Positions 1 through 11,098 of a stretch of 64,000 nt of DNA are shown here, in pieces. The position numbers and the translations under genes are program-made. How positions within the stretch are numbered: position 1 is the first letter of the stretch; every line of letters starts with the position of its first letter. The notes under the pieces are model-generated. The model worked only from the letters and a program-made list of their open reading frames with translations. It was not told the origin of the DNA and searched no databases. This DNA comes from Uloborus plumipes. Its lineage: Eukaryota; Arthropoda; Arachnida; Araneae; Uloboridae. The DNA lies in the NCBI GenBank assembly GCA_038373865.1, contig JAXGGA010004460.1, positions 1 to 64,000 on the forward strand, in the 5' to 3' direction.

Positions 1-1905
1 GCTTAGATAGTTATGCTAAGAGAAATCTTACTAAGCCAATTTGCTTAGAACAAATTCGGGAAACCACTGTTAAGCCGTTTCTTGGCCAAATGGCTGAGAA
101 AAATTCATCTCGTCTTCTTGGCTTAGATAGTTATGCTAAGAGAAATCTTACTAAGCCGATTTTCTGAGAAAAAATTCGGGAACCCACTGGTAAATCTTTT
201 CTCGGCCAAATGGCAGAGAAAATTCATCTCGGCCTATTGGCTTAGATAGCTATACTAAGAGAAATCTTACTAAGCCAATTTGCTTAGAACAAATTCGGGA
301 AACCACTGCTAACACGTTTCTCGGCCAAATGGCTGAGAAAAATTCATCTCGGCCTATTGGCTTAGATAGTGAAGCTGAAAGAAATCTTATTAAGCCGATT
401 TGCTTAGAACAAATTCGGGAAACCACTGCTAACCCGTTTCTTGGCCAAATGGCTTAAACAAATTCATCTCGGACATTTGGCTTAGATAGTCATGCTAAGA
501 GAAATCTTACTAAGCCGATTTGCTTAAAACAAATTCGGGAAACCACTGCTAACCCGTTTCTTGGCCAAATGGCTGAGAATAATTCATCTCGGCCTCTTGG
601 CTTAGATAGTTATGCTGAAAGAAATCTTACTAAGCCAATTTGCTTAAAACAAATTCGGGAAACCACTGCTAACCCGCTTCCTGGCCAAATGGCTTAGAAA
701 AATTCATCTCGGACATTTGGCTTAGTCATGCAAAGAGAAATCTTACTAAGCCATTTGGCTTAGAACAACGTCGGGAAACCAGTGTTAACCCGCTTCTCGG
801 CCAAATGGCTGAGAAAAATTCATCTCGGCCACTTGGCTTAGATAGCTATGCTAAGAGAAATCATACTAAGCTAATTTGCTTAGAACAAATTCGGGAAACC
901 ACTGCTAAACAGTTTCTCGGCCAAATGGCTGAGAAAAATTCATCTCGGCCTCTTGGCTTAGATAGTTATGCTAAGAGAAATCTTACTAAGCCGATTTGCT
1001 TAGAACACATTCGGGAAACCACTGCTAACCCGTTTCTTGGCCAAATGGCTCAGAATAATTCATCTCGGACATTTGGCTTAGATAGCTATGCTAAGAGAAA
1101 TCTTACTAAGCCAATTTGCTTAAAACAAATTCGGGAAACCACTGCTAACCCGTTTCTCGGTCAAATGGCTGAGAAAAATTCATCTCGGCCACTTGGCTTA
1201 GACAACTATGCTAAGAGAAATCTTACTAAGCCAATTCGCTTAGAACGAATTCGGGAAACCACTGCTAGCCCGTTTCTTGGCCAAATGGCTGAGAAAAATT
1301 CACCTCGGCCTCTTGGCTTAGATAGCTATACTAAGAGAAATCTTACTAAGCCAATTTGCTTAGAACAAATTCGGGAAACCACTGCTAACACGTTTCTCGG
1401 CCAAATGGCTGAGAAAAATTCATCTCGGCTTCTTGGCTTAGATAGTTATGCTAAGAGAAATCTTACTAAGCCAATTTGCTTAGAACAAATTCGGGAAACC
1501 ACTGCTAACCCGTTTCTTGGCCAAATGGCTGAGAAAAATTCATATCGGACTCTTGGCTTAGATAGTTATGCTAAGAGATATCTTACTAAGCCAATTTGCT
1601 TAGAACAAATTCGGGAAACCACTGCTAACCCGTTTCTTGGCCAAATGGCTGAGAAAAATTCATATCGGACTCTTGGCTTAGATAGCTATGCTAAGAGAAA
1701 TCTTACTAAGCCAATTTGCTTAGAACAAATTTGGGAAACCAATGCTAACCCGTTTCTCGTCCAAATGGCTGAGAAAAATTCATCTCGGCCTCTTGGCTTA
1801 GATAGTTATGCTAAGAGAAATCTTACTAAGCCGATTTGCATAAAACAACGTCGGGAAACAAGTGCTAACTCGCTTCTAGGTCAAATGGCTGAGAAAAATT
1901 CATCT

Positions 1906-3459
1906 CGGCTAAATGGCTGAGAAAAATTCATCTCGGCCTTTTGGCTTAGATAGTTATGCTAAGAGAAATCTTACTACGCCGATTTGCTTAGAATAAATTT
2001 AGGAACCCACTGCTAACCCGTTTCTCGGCCAAATGGCTGAGAAAAATCCATCTCGGCCTATTGGCTTAGATAGTTAAACTGAAAGACATCTTACTAAGCC
2101 GATTTGCTTAGAACAAATTCGGGAAACCACTGCTAACCCGTTTCTTGGCCAAATGGCTTAGAAAAATTCATCTCGGACATTTGGCTTAGATAGTCATGCT
2201 AAGAGAAATCTTACTAAGCCATTTGGCTTAGAACAACGTCGGGAAACCAGTGCTAACCCGTTTCTCGGCCAAATGGCTGAGAAAAATTCATCTCGGCCAA
2301 ATGGCTGAGAAAAATTCATCTCGGCCTTTTGGCTTAGATAGTTATGCTAAGAGAAATCTTACTACGCCGATTTGCTTAGAACAAATTCGGGAAACCACTG
2401 CTTTAACCCGTTTCTTGGGTAAATGGCTGAGAAAAATTCATCTCGGCCTCTTGGCTTAGATAGTTATGCTAAGAGAAATCTTTCTAAGCCAATTTGCTTA
2501 GAACAAATTCGGGAAACCACTGCTAAGCCGTTTCTTGGCCAAATGGCTGAGAAAAATTCATCTCGTCTTCTTGGCTTAGATAGTTATGCTAAGAGAAATC
2601 TTACTAAGCCGATTTGCATAAAACAACGTCGGGAAACAAGGCTAACTCGCTTCTAGGTCAAATGGCTGAGAAAAATTCATCTCGGCTAAATGGCTGAGAA
2701 AAATTCATCTCGGCCTTTTGGCTTAGATAGTTATGCTAAGAGAAATCTTACTACGCCGATTTGCTTAGAACAAATTTAGGAACCCACTGCTAACCCGTTT
2801 CTCGGCCAAATGGCTGAGAAAAATTCATCTCGGCCTATTGGCTTAGATAGTTAAACTGAAAGAAATCTTACTAAGCCGATTTGCTTAGAACAAATTCGGG
2901 AAACCACTGCTAACCCGTTTCTTGGCCAAATGGCTTAGAAAAATTCATCTCGGACATTTGGCTTAGATAGTCATGCTAAGAGAAATCTTACTAAGCCATT
3001 TGGCTTAGAACAACGTTGGGAAACCAGTGCTAACCCGTTTCTCGGCCAAATGGCTGAGAAAAATTCATCTCGGCCAAATGGCTGAGAAAAGTTCATCTCG
3101 GTCTCTTGGCTTAGATAGTTATGCTAAGAGAAATCTTACTAAGCCGATTTGCTTAGAACAAATTCGGGAAACCACTGCTAACCCGTTTCTTGGGTAAATG
3201 GCTGAGAAAAATTCATCTCGGCCTCTTGGCTTAGATAGTTATGCTAAGAGAAATCTTTCTAAGCCAATTTGCTTAGAACAAATTCGGGAAACCACTGCTA
3301 AGCCGTTTCTTGGCCAAATGGCTGAGAAAAATTCATCTCGTCTTCTTGGCTTAGATAGTTATGCTAAGAGAAATCTTACTAAGCCGATTTGCTGAGAAAA
3401 AATTCGGGAACCCACTGCTAACCCGTTTCTTGGCCAAATGGCGGAGAAAAATTCATCTC
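1906..3459. repeat. 777-bp higher-order repeat, two copies
   Basis: Within the satellite, the rare partial-unit junctions recur at a fixed distance: the form CGGCTAAATGGCTGAG at 1,906 and 2,683, and the form CGGCCAAATGGCTGAG at 2,294 and 3,071. Both pairs are 777 bp apart. The order of diagnostic variants between them (GGCCTTTTGGC, a stop-bearing GATAGTTAAACTG unit, GGACATTTGGC) is also repeated. The second copy drifts from the first towards its right end. Confidence 0.8.
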
Positions 3460-4620
3460 AGCCTATTGCCTTAGATAGTTAACCTGAAAGAAGTCTTACT
3501 AAGCCGATTTGCTTAGAACAAATTCGGAAAACCACTGCTAACCCGTTTCTTGGCCAAATGGCTTAGAAAAATTCATCTCGGACATTTGGCTTAGACAGTC
3601 ATGCTAAGAGAAATCTTACTAAGCCATTTGGCTTAGAACAACGTAGGGAATCCAGTGCTAACCCGCTTCTCGGCCAAATGGCTGAGAAAAATTCATCTCG
3701 GCCACTTGGCTTAGATAGCTATGCTAAGAGAACTCATACTAAGCTAATTTGCTTAGAACAAATTCGGGAAACCACTGCTAACCCGTTTCTTGGCCAAATG
3801 GCTGAGAAAAATTCATCTCGGCCGCTTGGCTTAGATAGTTATGCTAAGAGAAATCTTACTAAGCCAATTTGCTTAGAACAAATTCGGGAAACCACTGCTA
3901 ACCCGTTTCGTGGCCAAATGGCTGAGAAAAATTCATCTCGTCTTCTTGGCTTAGATAGTTTTGCTAAGAGAAATCTTACTAAGCCGATTTGCTGAGAACA
4001 AATTCGGGAACCCACTGCTAACCCTTTTCTCGGCCAAATGGCGGAGAAAAATTCATCTCAGCCTATTGCCTTAGATAGTTAAGCTGAAAGAAATCTTACT
4101 AAGCCGATTTGCTTAGAACAAATTCGGGAAACCACTGCTAACCCGTTTCTTGGCCAAATGGATTAGAAAAATTCATCTCGGACATTTGGCTTAGATAGTC
4201 ATGCTAAGAGAAATCTTACTAAGCCATTTGGCTTAGAACAACGTAGGGAAACTAGTGCTAACACGCTTCTCGGCCAAATGGCTGAGAAAAATTCATCTCG
4301 GCAACTTGGCTTAGATAGCTATGCTAAGAGAAATCATACTAAGCTAATTTGCTTAGAACAAATTCGGGAAACCACTGCTAACCCGTTTCTCGGCCGAATG
4401 GCTGAGAAAAATTCATCTCGGACACTTGGCTTAGATAGTTATGCTAGGGGAAATTTTACTATGCCATTTGGCTTAGAGCAACGTCCGGAAACCACTTCTT
4501 ACCCGTTTCTCATCCAAATGACTGAGAAAAATTCATCTCGCCCACTTGGCCTAGACAGTCATGCTAAGACAAATCTTACTAAGCCATTTGGCTTAGAACA
4601 ACGTCAAGAAACCACTGCTA
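3421..4620. repeat. 600-bp higher-order repeat (5 x 120 bp), two copies
   Basis: Lines 3,421, 3,541 and 3,661 match lines 4,021, 4,141 and 4,261 more closely than they match adjacent units. Shared marks are CAGCCTATTGCC, GGACATTTGGC with a CATGCTAAG unit, and the ACTAAGCTAATTTGC variant. The period is 600 bp, so the array has been amplified by unequal exchange at more than one scale. The match decays after about 4,400. Confidence 0.7.
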
Positions 4621-4920
4621 ATCCGTTTCTCTGCCAAATGGCTGAGAAAAATTCATCCCGGCCACTTGGCCTAGACAGTTATGCTAAAAGAAATCTTACT
4701 TAGCAATGTGGCTAGGAACTACGTCGGGAAACCGCTGCTAACCCGTTTCTCGGCCAAATGACTGAGAGTATTTCATCTCGGCCACTTAGCTTAGATAGTT
4801 AGGCTAAGAGAAATCTTGCGAAGCCATTTGGCTAAGAACAACGTCGGGAAACCGCTGCTAACCCATTTCTCGGCCAAATGGCTGGGATTAGTTCATCTGC
4901 CCCACTTGGCTTGGATAGTT

Positions 4921-6048
4921 TTGCTGAGATAAAAATTCATCGAAGTTAAAAAGCAACGTAAATAAAGCAAATTAGGTAGAAAGTATAACAGATAGCTATT
5001 TGCTGTACTTTGTATCAAATTTGTGGTATTTAGGTTGATTTTTAAGTGATTATTGTTCATGCAAGAAAAACCTTGCCAATTTATATTGCAAAGAATAACG
5101 CAGGGAACCCGCCGCAGTTTTGTAGTGACATCTGGTGAGAAAAAATGTAACAATTTCGTTCGTTTTTTTCCCCCAATAAGTACTAAAAGCAATTTATCCG
5201 AAGTATTCTTTTTCGCCTAACCTTTTTTTTCTTTGCTTAGACATTTAAAAAATTCAGTATTCTGAATTATTATTGTAATTCAAATTGTATTTCAGAAAAA
5301 CAGAAGTCGTAAACACACAAATAAATTATTAAAAAATATTTTTATGTGATAAACCATACCTTTAGGTTCCAATTTTATTTATTTTTCCTGTGTTTTGGAG
5401 GTGATTTCATCACTAATGTAAATTATTAATTCTTTATGTTGGTGGTTAATAGAATCTGATATTCTCATTAGGTTTGACAGTTTTTTTTTTCAGACAACGC
5501 AGATTCATATAGTTATTATTATTAAATCTGTTATCAAGAGGATCACTGCATTGAATTATATTATTTAACAAAAAGAAAAGAACTTTAAATTGTTCCTTAT
5601 TTAGTGTAAAAGCGCTATTAAGATTTTCTGTGCACTAAATCAGCCAGAACATACTATATTGGAGAGGGGCTATGTTCTAAAAGTCTTGTAATTCAAATAA
5701 CCTACTGTACTAGGATTAGCAATAATGTTAAATGTCTTAACCGTAAAATAGCGCAGAGTCGTTGCAGATTGTTTCCGAGTAATCATTCGATGTTTTTGTT
5801 GTTTCTGTAATTTTCCTGGTACAATATAGTGTCTGCCTTAAAAGCTTTCTGAATTGCTGCATGGAATAATATTTCTCAGTGCTTTCTGTAAAAGAATTGA
5901 TTTTTCTACCACTTTCGAAATGTCATCAGCGTTTTCAAAAAATTTCGACTTCAGTCAGGATCCGGTCACTCTACTGAACGGACGTATCCTCAAAGGAGAA
6001 AACTTAATCGACGAGTAGATAAGAAAAAGGCACCGCCTGTCGAAAGCC
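4921..6048. repeat. Spacer element, copy A1
   Basis: AT-rich sequence between satellite blocks, starting at TTGCTGAGATAAAAATTCATC and ending at the TAA where the MITEs inserted. It is closely similar to 7,148-8,255, 8,866-9,993 and 11,099-12,212, and more distantly to 13,305-14,460. No convincing gene is seen; short open frames here do not survive between copies. It may be part of the array monomer or an old inserted TE. Confidence 0.85.
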
Positions 6049-6051
6049 TAA

Positions 6052-6435
6052 AGTGCGATTCAGATTGCGAGCGAAACGCGTGAGCGAAGCGAACTTTTCC
6101 CCGCGAAACCGGTTTTCGGAATGCGTTCCCATGACAACGCGGCGAATATTCGCCTGTCGCGAGCGATCTAGCATGCTAGATATCTTCGCGTGCGAAAGGC
6201 GAACGAAATTTAGCAACGAGAGCGACAGCCAGTCAGAGGGAAGGCGCCATCTTTGCTCTGTTTTGACCGCGTGCACATCCGATTTCATTGGCTCTCGCGA
6301 GATGCGCGCTTTATCCTTAGTGGGTGAATACCATCACGTGACTTTCGCCCGCATCTAGTATGAATTATCGGAATTTTTCACCTGCGAGCGAAAAACGCTT
6401 CGTTCATTCGCGTCGCTCGCAATTTGAATCGGCCT
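6052..6435. mobile_element. GC-rich MITE 1, TAA target site
   Basis: A 384-bp element whose ends form an imperfect inverted repeat of about 35 bp: left AGTGCGATTCAGATTGCGAG, right (reverse complement) AGGCCGATTCAAATTGCGAG. TAA flanks it on both sides (6,049-6,051 and 6,436-6,438). The paralogous spacer at 8,250-8,260 and the older copy at 14,455 lack it and show a single site. The 3-bp TAA duplication suggests the PIF/Harbinger superfamily. Open frames of 94-101 codons inside it are not supported as genes. Confidence 0.85.
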
Positions 6436-6438
6436 TAA

Positions 6439-6823
6439 AGCGCGTTTCAGATTGCGAGCGTAACGAGCGGGCGAAGCGACCTTTTCCCCGCGAAACCGGT
6501 TTTCAGAATCCGTTCCCATGACAACGCGCGAATATTCGCCTGTCGCGAGCGATCTAGCATGCTAGATATTTTCGCGTGCGAAAGGCGAACGAAATTTGGC
6601 AACGAGAGCGACAGCCAGTCAGAGGGAAGGTGCAATTTTTGCTCTGTTTTGACCGCGTGCACATCCGATTTCATTGGCTCTCGTGAGATGAGCGCGCTTT
6701 ATCCTTAGTGGGTGAATACCATCACGTGCCTTTCTCCCGCGTCTAGTATGATTGATCGGAATTTTTCACCTGCGAGCGAAAACCGCTTCGTTCGTTCGCG
6801 TCGCTCACAATCTGAATCGGCCT
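6439..6823. mobile_element. GC-rich MITE 2, same family, head-to-tail
   Basis: A second, 385-bp copy of the same MITE in the same orientation, starting directly after the TAA that ends MITE 1 and followed by TAA at 6,824-6,826. Ends: AGCGCGTTTCAGATTGCGAG and, reverse complement, AGGCCGATTCAGATTGTGAG. The two copies share one TAA, so one inserted into the target copy made by the other. Confidence 0.85.
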
Positions 6824-6832
6824 TAAGGGTCC

Positions 6833-7147
6833 TTTCTAGGACTGGGCCAAATTTCTGGGCCAAATCGCTGAGAGTAATTCATATTAGCCACTTTGCTTAT
6901 ATAGTTAGTCTCAGACAAATCTTGCTTAGAGCATTTGGCTTAGAAAAGCGACTGGAAACCACTGCTAAACCGTTTCTCGGACAAATGGATGAGAAAAATT
7001 AATCTCGGCCTCTTGGCTTAGATAAATATGCTAAGAGAAATCTTACTAAGCCAATTTGCTTAGAACAAATTCGGGAAACCACTGCTAACCTGTTTCTCGG
7101 CCAAATGGCTGGGATTAGTTTATCTGCGCCACTTGACTTGGATAAAT
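6833..7147. repeat. Satellite remnant between spacers A1 and B1
   Basis: Two to three diverged 120-bp satellite units (TCGCTGAGAGTAATTCATAT, then CTTGGCTTAGATAAATATGC). The left unit is fused to a truncated piece of spacer (GGGTCCTTTCTAGGACTGGG). No gene is seen. Confidence 0.8.
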
Positions 7148-8460
7148 TTGCTGAGATAAAAATTCATCGAAGTTAAAAAGCAACGTAAATAAAGCAAATT
7201 AGGTAGAAGGTATAACAAATAGTTATTTGCTGTACTTTGTATCAAATGTGTGGTTTATTTACGTTGATTTTTAAGTGATCATTGTTCATGCAAGAAAAAC
7301 CTTGCCAATTTATATTGCAAAGAATAACGCAGGGAACCCGCCGCAGTTTTGTAGTGACATCTGGTGAGAAAAAATGCAACATTTTCGTTCGTTTTTTTCC
7401 CCCAATAAGTACTAAAAGCAATTTATCCGATGTATTCTTTTTCACCTAAGCTTTTTTTTTCTTTGCTTAGACATTTAAAAAATTCAATATTCTAAACAAT
7501 CATTGTAATTCAAATTGTATTTCAGAAAAACAGAAGTCGTAAACACTCAAATAAATTATTAAAAAACATTTTTATGTGATAAAACATACCTTTAGGTTCC
7601 AATTTTATTTATTTTTCCTGTGTTTTGGAGGTGATTTCATCACTAATGTAAATTATAAATTCTTTATGTTGCTGGTTAATAGAATCAGATATTCTCATGA
7701 GGTTTGACAGTTTTTTTTTTGAGACAACGCAGATTCAATTAGTTATTATTTTTAAATCTGTTATCAAGAGGATCATTGCACTGAATTATATTATTTAACA
7801 AAAAGAAAAGAACTTTAACTTGTTCCCTATTTAGTGTAAAAGCGCTATTCAGATTTTCTGTGCACTAAATAAGCCAGAACATACTATATGTGAGAGGGGT
7901 TATGTTCTAAAAGTCTTGTAATTAAAATAAACTACTGTACTAGGATTAGCAATCATCTTAAATGCCTTAACCGTAAAATCGAGTAATCATTCGGTGTTTC
8001 TCTTGTTTTCGCCATTTTTCTGTTACAATATAGTGTCTGCCTTAAAAGCTTTCTGAATTGCTGCATGGAATAATAATTATCAGTGCTTTGTGTAAAAGAA
8101 TTGATTTTTCTACCACTTTCGAAATGTCATCAGCGTTTTCAAAAAGTTTCGACTTCAGTCAGGATCCGGTCACTCTACTGAACGGACGTATCCTCAGATG
8201 AGAAAACTTAATCGACGATTAGATAAGAAAAAGGCACCGGCTGTCGAAAGCCTAAGGGTCCTTTCCAGGACCGGGGATGAGGTTTCTTCCGCCCTCATCA
8301 AAGCTTCGGGCCAATTCCAAATGATTTAGAAGCTCTGCGCCAATTTCTTCGAATACCTTTTCGAGAATCTCCGATGACTATGCCCAAGAGACTGAATATT
8401 CCTGCATAGCTGATCTACTTGCTCAAAAGAATTGAAAGGCAAGTGGTTAAAGGTGATGCC
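7148..8460. repeat. Spacer element, copy B1 (no MITE)
   Basis: Homologous to spacer A1 but without the MITEs, and about 200 bp longer at the right (GGGTCCTTTCCAGGACCGGG to AAAGGTGATGCC). It preserves the empty insertion site AAAGCCTAAGGGTCC at about 8,246-8,260, which makes it the reference for defining the MITE ends. Confidence 0.85.
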
Positions 8461-8865
8461 AAATGCCTGAGAGTAAATCATATCGGCCACTTGGCCTAGT
8501 TACTTAGGCTAAGAGAAATTTTGCTAAGCCATTTGGCTTAGAACAACGTCAAGAAACCACTGCTAATCCGTTTCTCTGCCAAATGGCTGAGAAAAATTCA
8601 TCCCGGCCACTTGGCCTAGACAGTTATGCTAAAAGAAATCTTACTTAGCAATGTGGCTAGGAACTACGTCGGGAAACCGCTGCTAACCCGTTTCTCGGCC
8701 AAATGACTGAGAATATTTCATCTCGGCCACTTAGCTTAGATAGTTAGGCTAAGAGAAATCTTGCGAAGCCATTTGGCTAAGAACAACGTCGGGAAACCGC
8801 TGCTAACCCATTTCTCGGCCAAATGGCTGGGATTAGTTCATCTGCCCCACTTGGCTTGGATAGTT
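8461..8865. repeat. Satellite block across the duplication joint
   Basis: Three to four diverged 120-bp units. The left half closes copy 1 of the segmental duplication and the right half opens copy 2, matching 4,581-4,920. Confidence 0.85.
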
Positions 8866-9993
8866 TTGCTGAGATAAAAATTCATCGAAGTTAAAAAGCA
8901 ACGTAAATAAAGCAAATTAGGTAGAAAGTATAACAGATAGCTATTTGCTGTACTTTGTATCAAATTTGTGGTATTTAGGTTGATTTTTAAGTGATTATTG
9001 TTCATGCAAGAAAAACCTTGCCAATTTATATTGCAAAGAATAACGCAGGGAACCCGCCGCAGTTTTGTAGTGACATCTGGTGAGAAAAAATGTAACAATT
9101 TCGTTCGTTTTTTTCCCCCAATAAGTACTAAAAGCAATTTATCCGAAGTATTCTTTTTCGCCTAACCTTTTTTTTCTTTGCTTAGACATTTAAAAAATTC
9201 AGTATTCTGAATTATTATTGTAATTCAAATTGTATTTCAGAAAAACAGAAGTCGTAAACACACAAATAAATTATTAAAAAATATTTTTATGTGATAAACC
9301 ATACCTTTAGGTTCCAATTTTATTTATTTTTCCTGTGTTTTGGAGGTGATTTCATCACTAATGTAAATTATTAATTCTTTATGTTGGTGGTTAATAGAAT
9401 CTGATATTCTCATTAGGTTTGACAGTTTTTTTTTTCAGACAACGCAGATTCATATAGTTATTATTATTAAATCTGTTATCAAGAGGATCACTGCATTGAA
9501 TTATATTATTTAACAAAAAGAAAAGAACTTTAAATTGTTCCTTATTTAGTGTAAAAGTGCTATTAAGATTTTCTGTGCACTAAATCAGCCAGAACATACT
9601 ATATTGGAGAGGGGCTATGTTCTAAAAGTCTTGTAATTCAAATAACCTACTGTACTAGGATTAGCAATAATGTTAAATGTCTTAACCGTAAAATAGCGCA
9701 GAGTCGTTGCAGATTGTTTCCGAGTAATCATTCGATGTTTTTGTTGTTTCTGTAATTTTCCTGGTACAATATAGTGTCTGCCTTAAAAGCTTTCTGAATT
9801 GCTGCATGGAATAATATTTCTCAGTGCTTTCTGTAAAAGAATTGATTTTTCTACCACTTTCGAAATGTCATCAGCGTTTTCAAAAAATTTCGACTTCAGT
9901 CAGGATCCGGTCACTCTACTGAACGGACGTATCCTCAAAGGAGAAAACTTAATCGACGAGTAGATAAGAAAAAGGCACCGCCTGTCGAAAGCC
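8866..9993. repeat. Spacer element, copy A2
   Basis: Near-identical counterpart of spacer A1 at an offset of 3,945 bp, with a few substitutions (for example AAAAGTGCT at 9,553 against AAAAGCGCT). No gene is seen. Confidence 0.88.
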
Positions 9994-9996
9994 TAA

Positions 9997-10380
9997 AGTG
10001 CGATTCAGATTGCGAGCGAAACGCGTGAGCGAAGCGAACTTTTCCCCGCGAAACCGGTTTTCGGAATGCGTTCCCATGACAACGCGGCGAATATTCGCCT
10101 GTCGCGAGCGATCTAGCATGCTAGATATCTTCGCGTGCGAAAGGCGAACGAAATTTAGCAACGAGAGCGACAGCCAGTCAGAGGGAAGGCGCCATCTTTG
10201 CTCTGTTTTGACCGCGTGCACATCCGATTTCATTGGCTCTCGCGAGATGCGCGCTTTATCCTTAGTGGGTGAATACCATCACGTGACTTTCGCCCGCATC
10301 TAGTATGAATTATCGGAATTTTTCACCTGCGAGCGAAAAACGCTTCGTTCATTCGCGTCGCTCGCAATTTGAATCGGCCT
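9997..10380. mobile_element. GC-rich MITE 1, duplicated copy
   Basis: Copy of 6,052-6,435 carried along by the segmental duplication, with TAA on both sides. It is therefore not an independent insertion. Confidence 0.85.
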
Positions 10381-10383
10381 TAA

Positions 10384-10771
10384 AGCACGTTTCAGATTGC
10401 GAGCGTAACGAGCGGGCGAAGCGACCTTTTCCCCGCGAAACCGGTTTTCGGAATCCGTTCCCATGACAACGCGCGAATATTCGCCTGTCGCGAGCGATCT
10501 AGCATGCTAGATATTTTCGCGTGCGAAAGGCGAACGAAATTTGGCAACGAGAGCGACAGCCAGTCAGAGGGAAGGTGCAATTTTTTGCTCTGTTTTGGAC
10601 CGCGTGCACATCCGATTTCATTGGCTCTCGTGAGATGAGCGCGCTTTATCCTTAGTGGGTGAATACCATCACGTGCCTTTCTCCCGCGTCTAGTATGATT
10701 GATCGGAATTTTTCACCTGCGAGCGAAAAACCGCTTCGTTCGTTCGCGTCGCTCACAATCTGAATCGGCCT
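10384..10771. mobile_element. GC-rich MITE 2, duplicated copy
   Basis: Copy of 6,439-6,823 but 3 bp longer because of extra T, G and A residues in short runs. These are the first of the one-base insertions typical of copy 2. Confidence 0.85.
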
Positions 10772-10780
10772 TAAGGGTCC

Positions 10781-11098
10781 TTTCTAGGACTGGGCCAAAT
10801 TTCTGGGCCAAATCGCTGAGAGTAATTCCATATTAGCCACTTTGCTTATATAGTTAGTCTCAGACAAAATCTTGCTTAGAGCATTTTGGCTTAGAAAAGC
10901 GACTGGAAACCACTGCTAAACCGTTTCTCGGACAAATGGATGAGAAAAAATTAATCTCGGCCTCTTGGCTTAGATAAATATGCTAAGAGAAATCTTACTA
11001 AGCCAATTTGCTTAGAACAAATTCGGGAAACCACTGCTAACCTGTTTCTCGGCCAAATGGCTGGGATTAGTTTATCTGCGCCACTTGACTTGGATAAA
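10781..11098. repeat. Satellite remnant between spacers A2 and B2
   Basis: Counterpart of 6,833-7,147 with four further single-base insertions. No gene is seen. Confidence 0.8.

Larger units (their letters stand above)
1..4920. repeat. 120-bp tandem satellite array, main block
   Basis: About 40 head-to-tail copies of a 120-bp unit run from the first base, so the array continues off the left edge. Each unit contains short inverted pairs built from GCTTAG and CTAAGC, able to form small hairpins, followed by the phrase AAATTCGGGAAACCACTGC. Because 120 is a multiple of three, one frame stays open through many units: about 371 codons at 805-1,920 with a 40-residue repeat beginning MAEKNSSRPLGLDSYAKRN. 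Other units carry stops in that frame, some units are shortened (a 14-bp loss near 724), and partial units of about 28 bp occur near 1,906, 2,294, 2,683 and 3,071. I read it as non-coding satellite; the open frame is a by-product of the period. Confidence 0.95.
4581..8525. repeat. 3,945-bp segmental duplication, copy 1
   Basis: This block holds a satellite edge, spacer A, two tandem GC-rich MITEs, a satellite remnant, spacer B and another satellite remnant. It is repeated immediately downstream at an offset of exactly 3,945 bp up to about 6,630, with only rare substitutions. The join falls inside satellite sequence (8,526-8,539 is identical to both sides), which fits unequal crossing-over between satellite units. 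Confidence 0.93.

Noticed and set aside
805..1920. 371-codon repetitive open frame as a secreted or structural repeat protein
   Set aside because: It is nine satellite units in a row; neighbouring units carry stops and indels in the same frame, and there is no signal peptide or unique flank.
1..4920. CRISPR-like array
   Set aside because: No short identical repeats separated by unique spacers; the whole 120-bp unit repeats, in a eukaryotic setting.
6004..6358. 94-101-codon open frames on both strands (also at 9,949-10,303)
   Set aside because: They lie in the GC-rich MITE, overlap each other on opposite strands and are repeated with the element.
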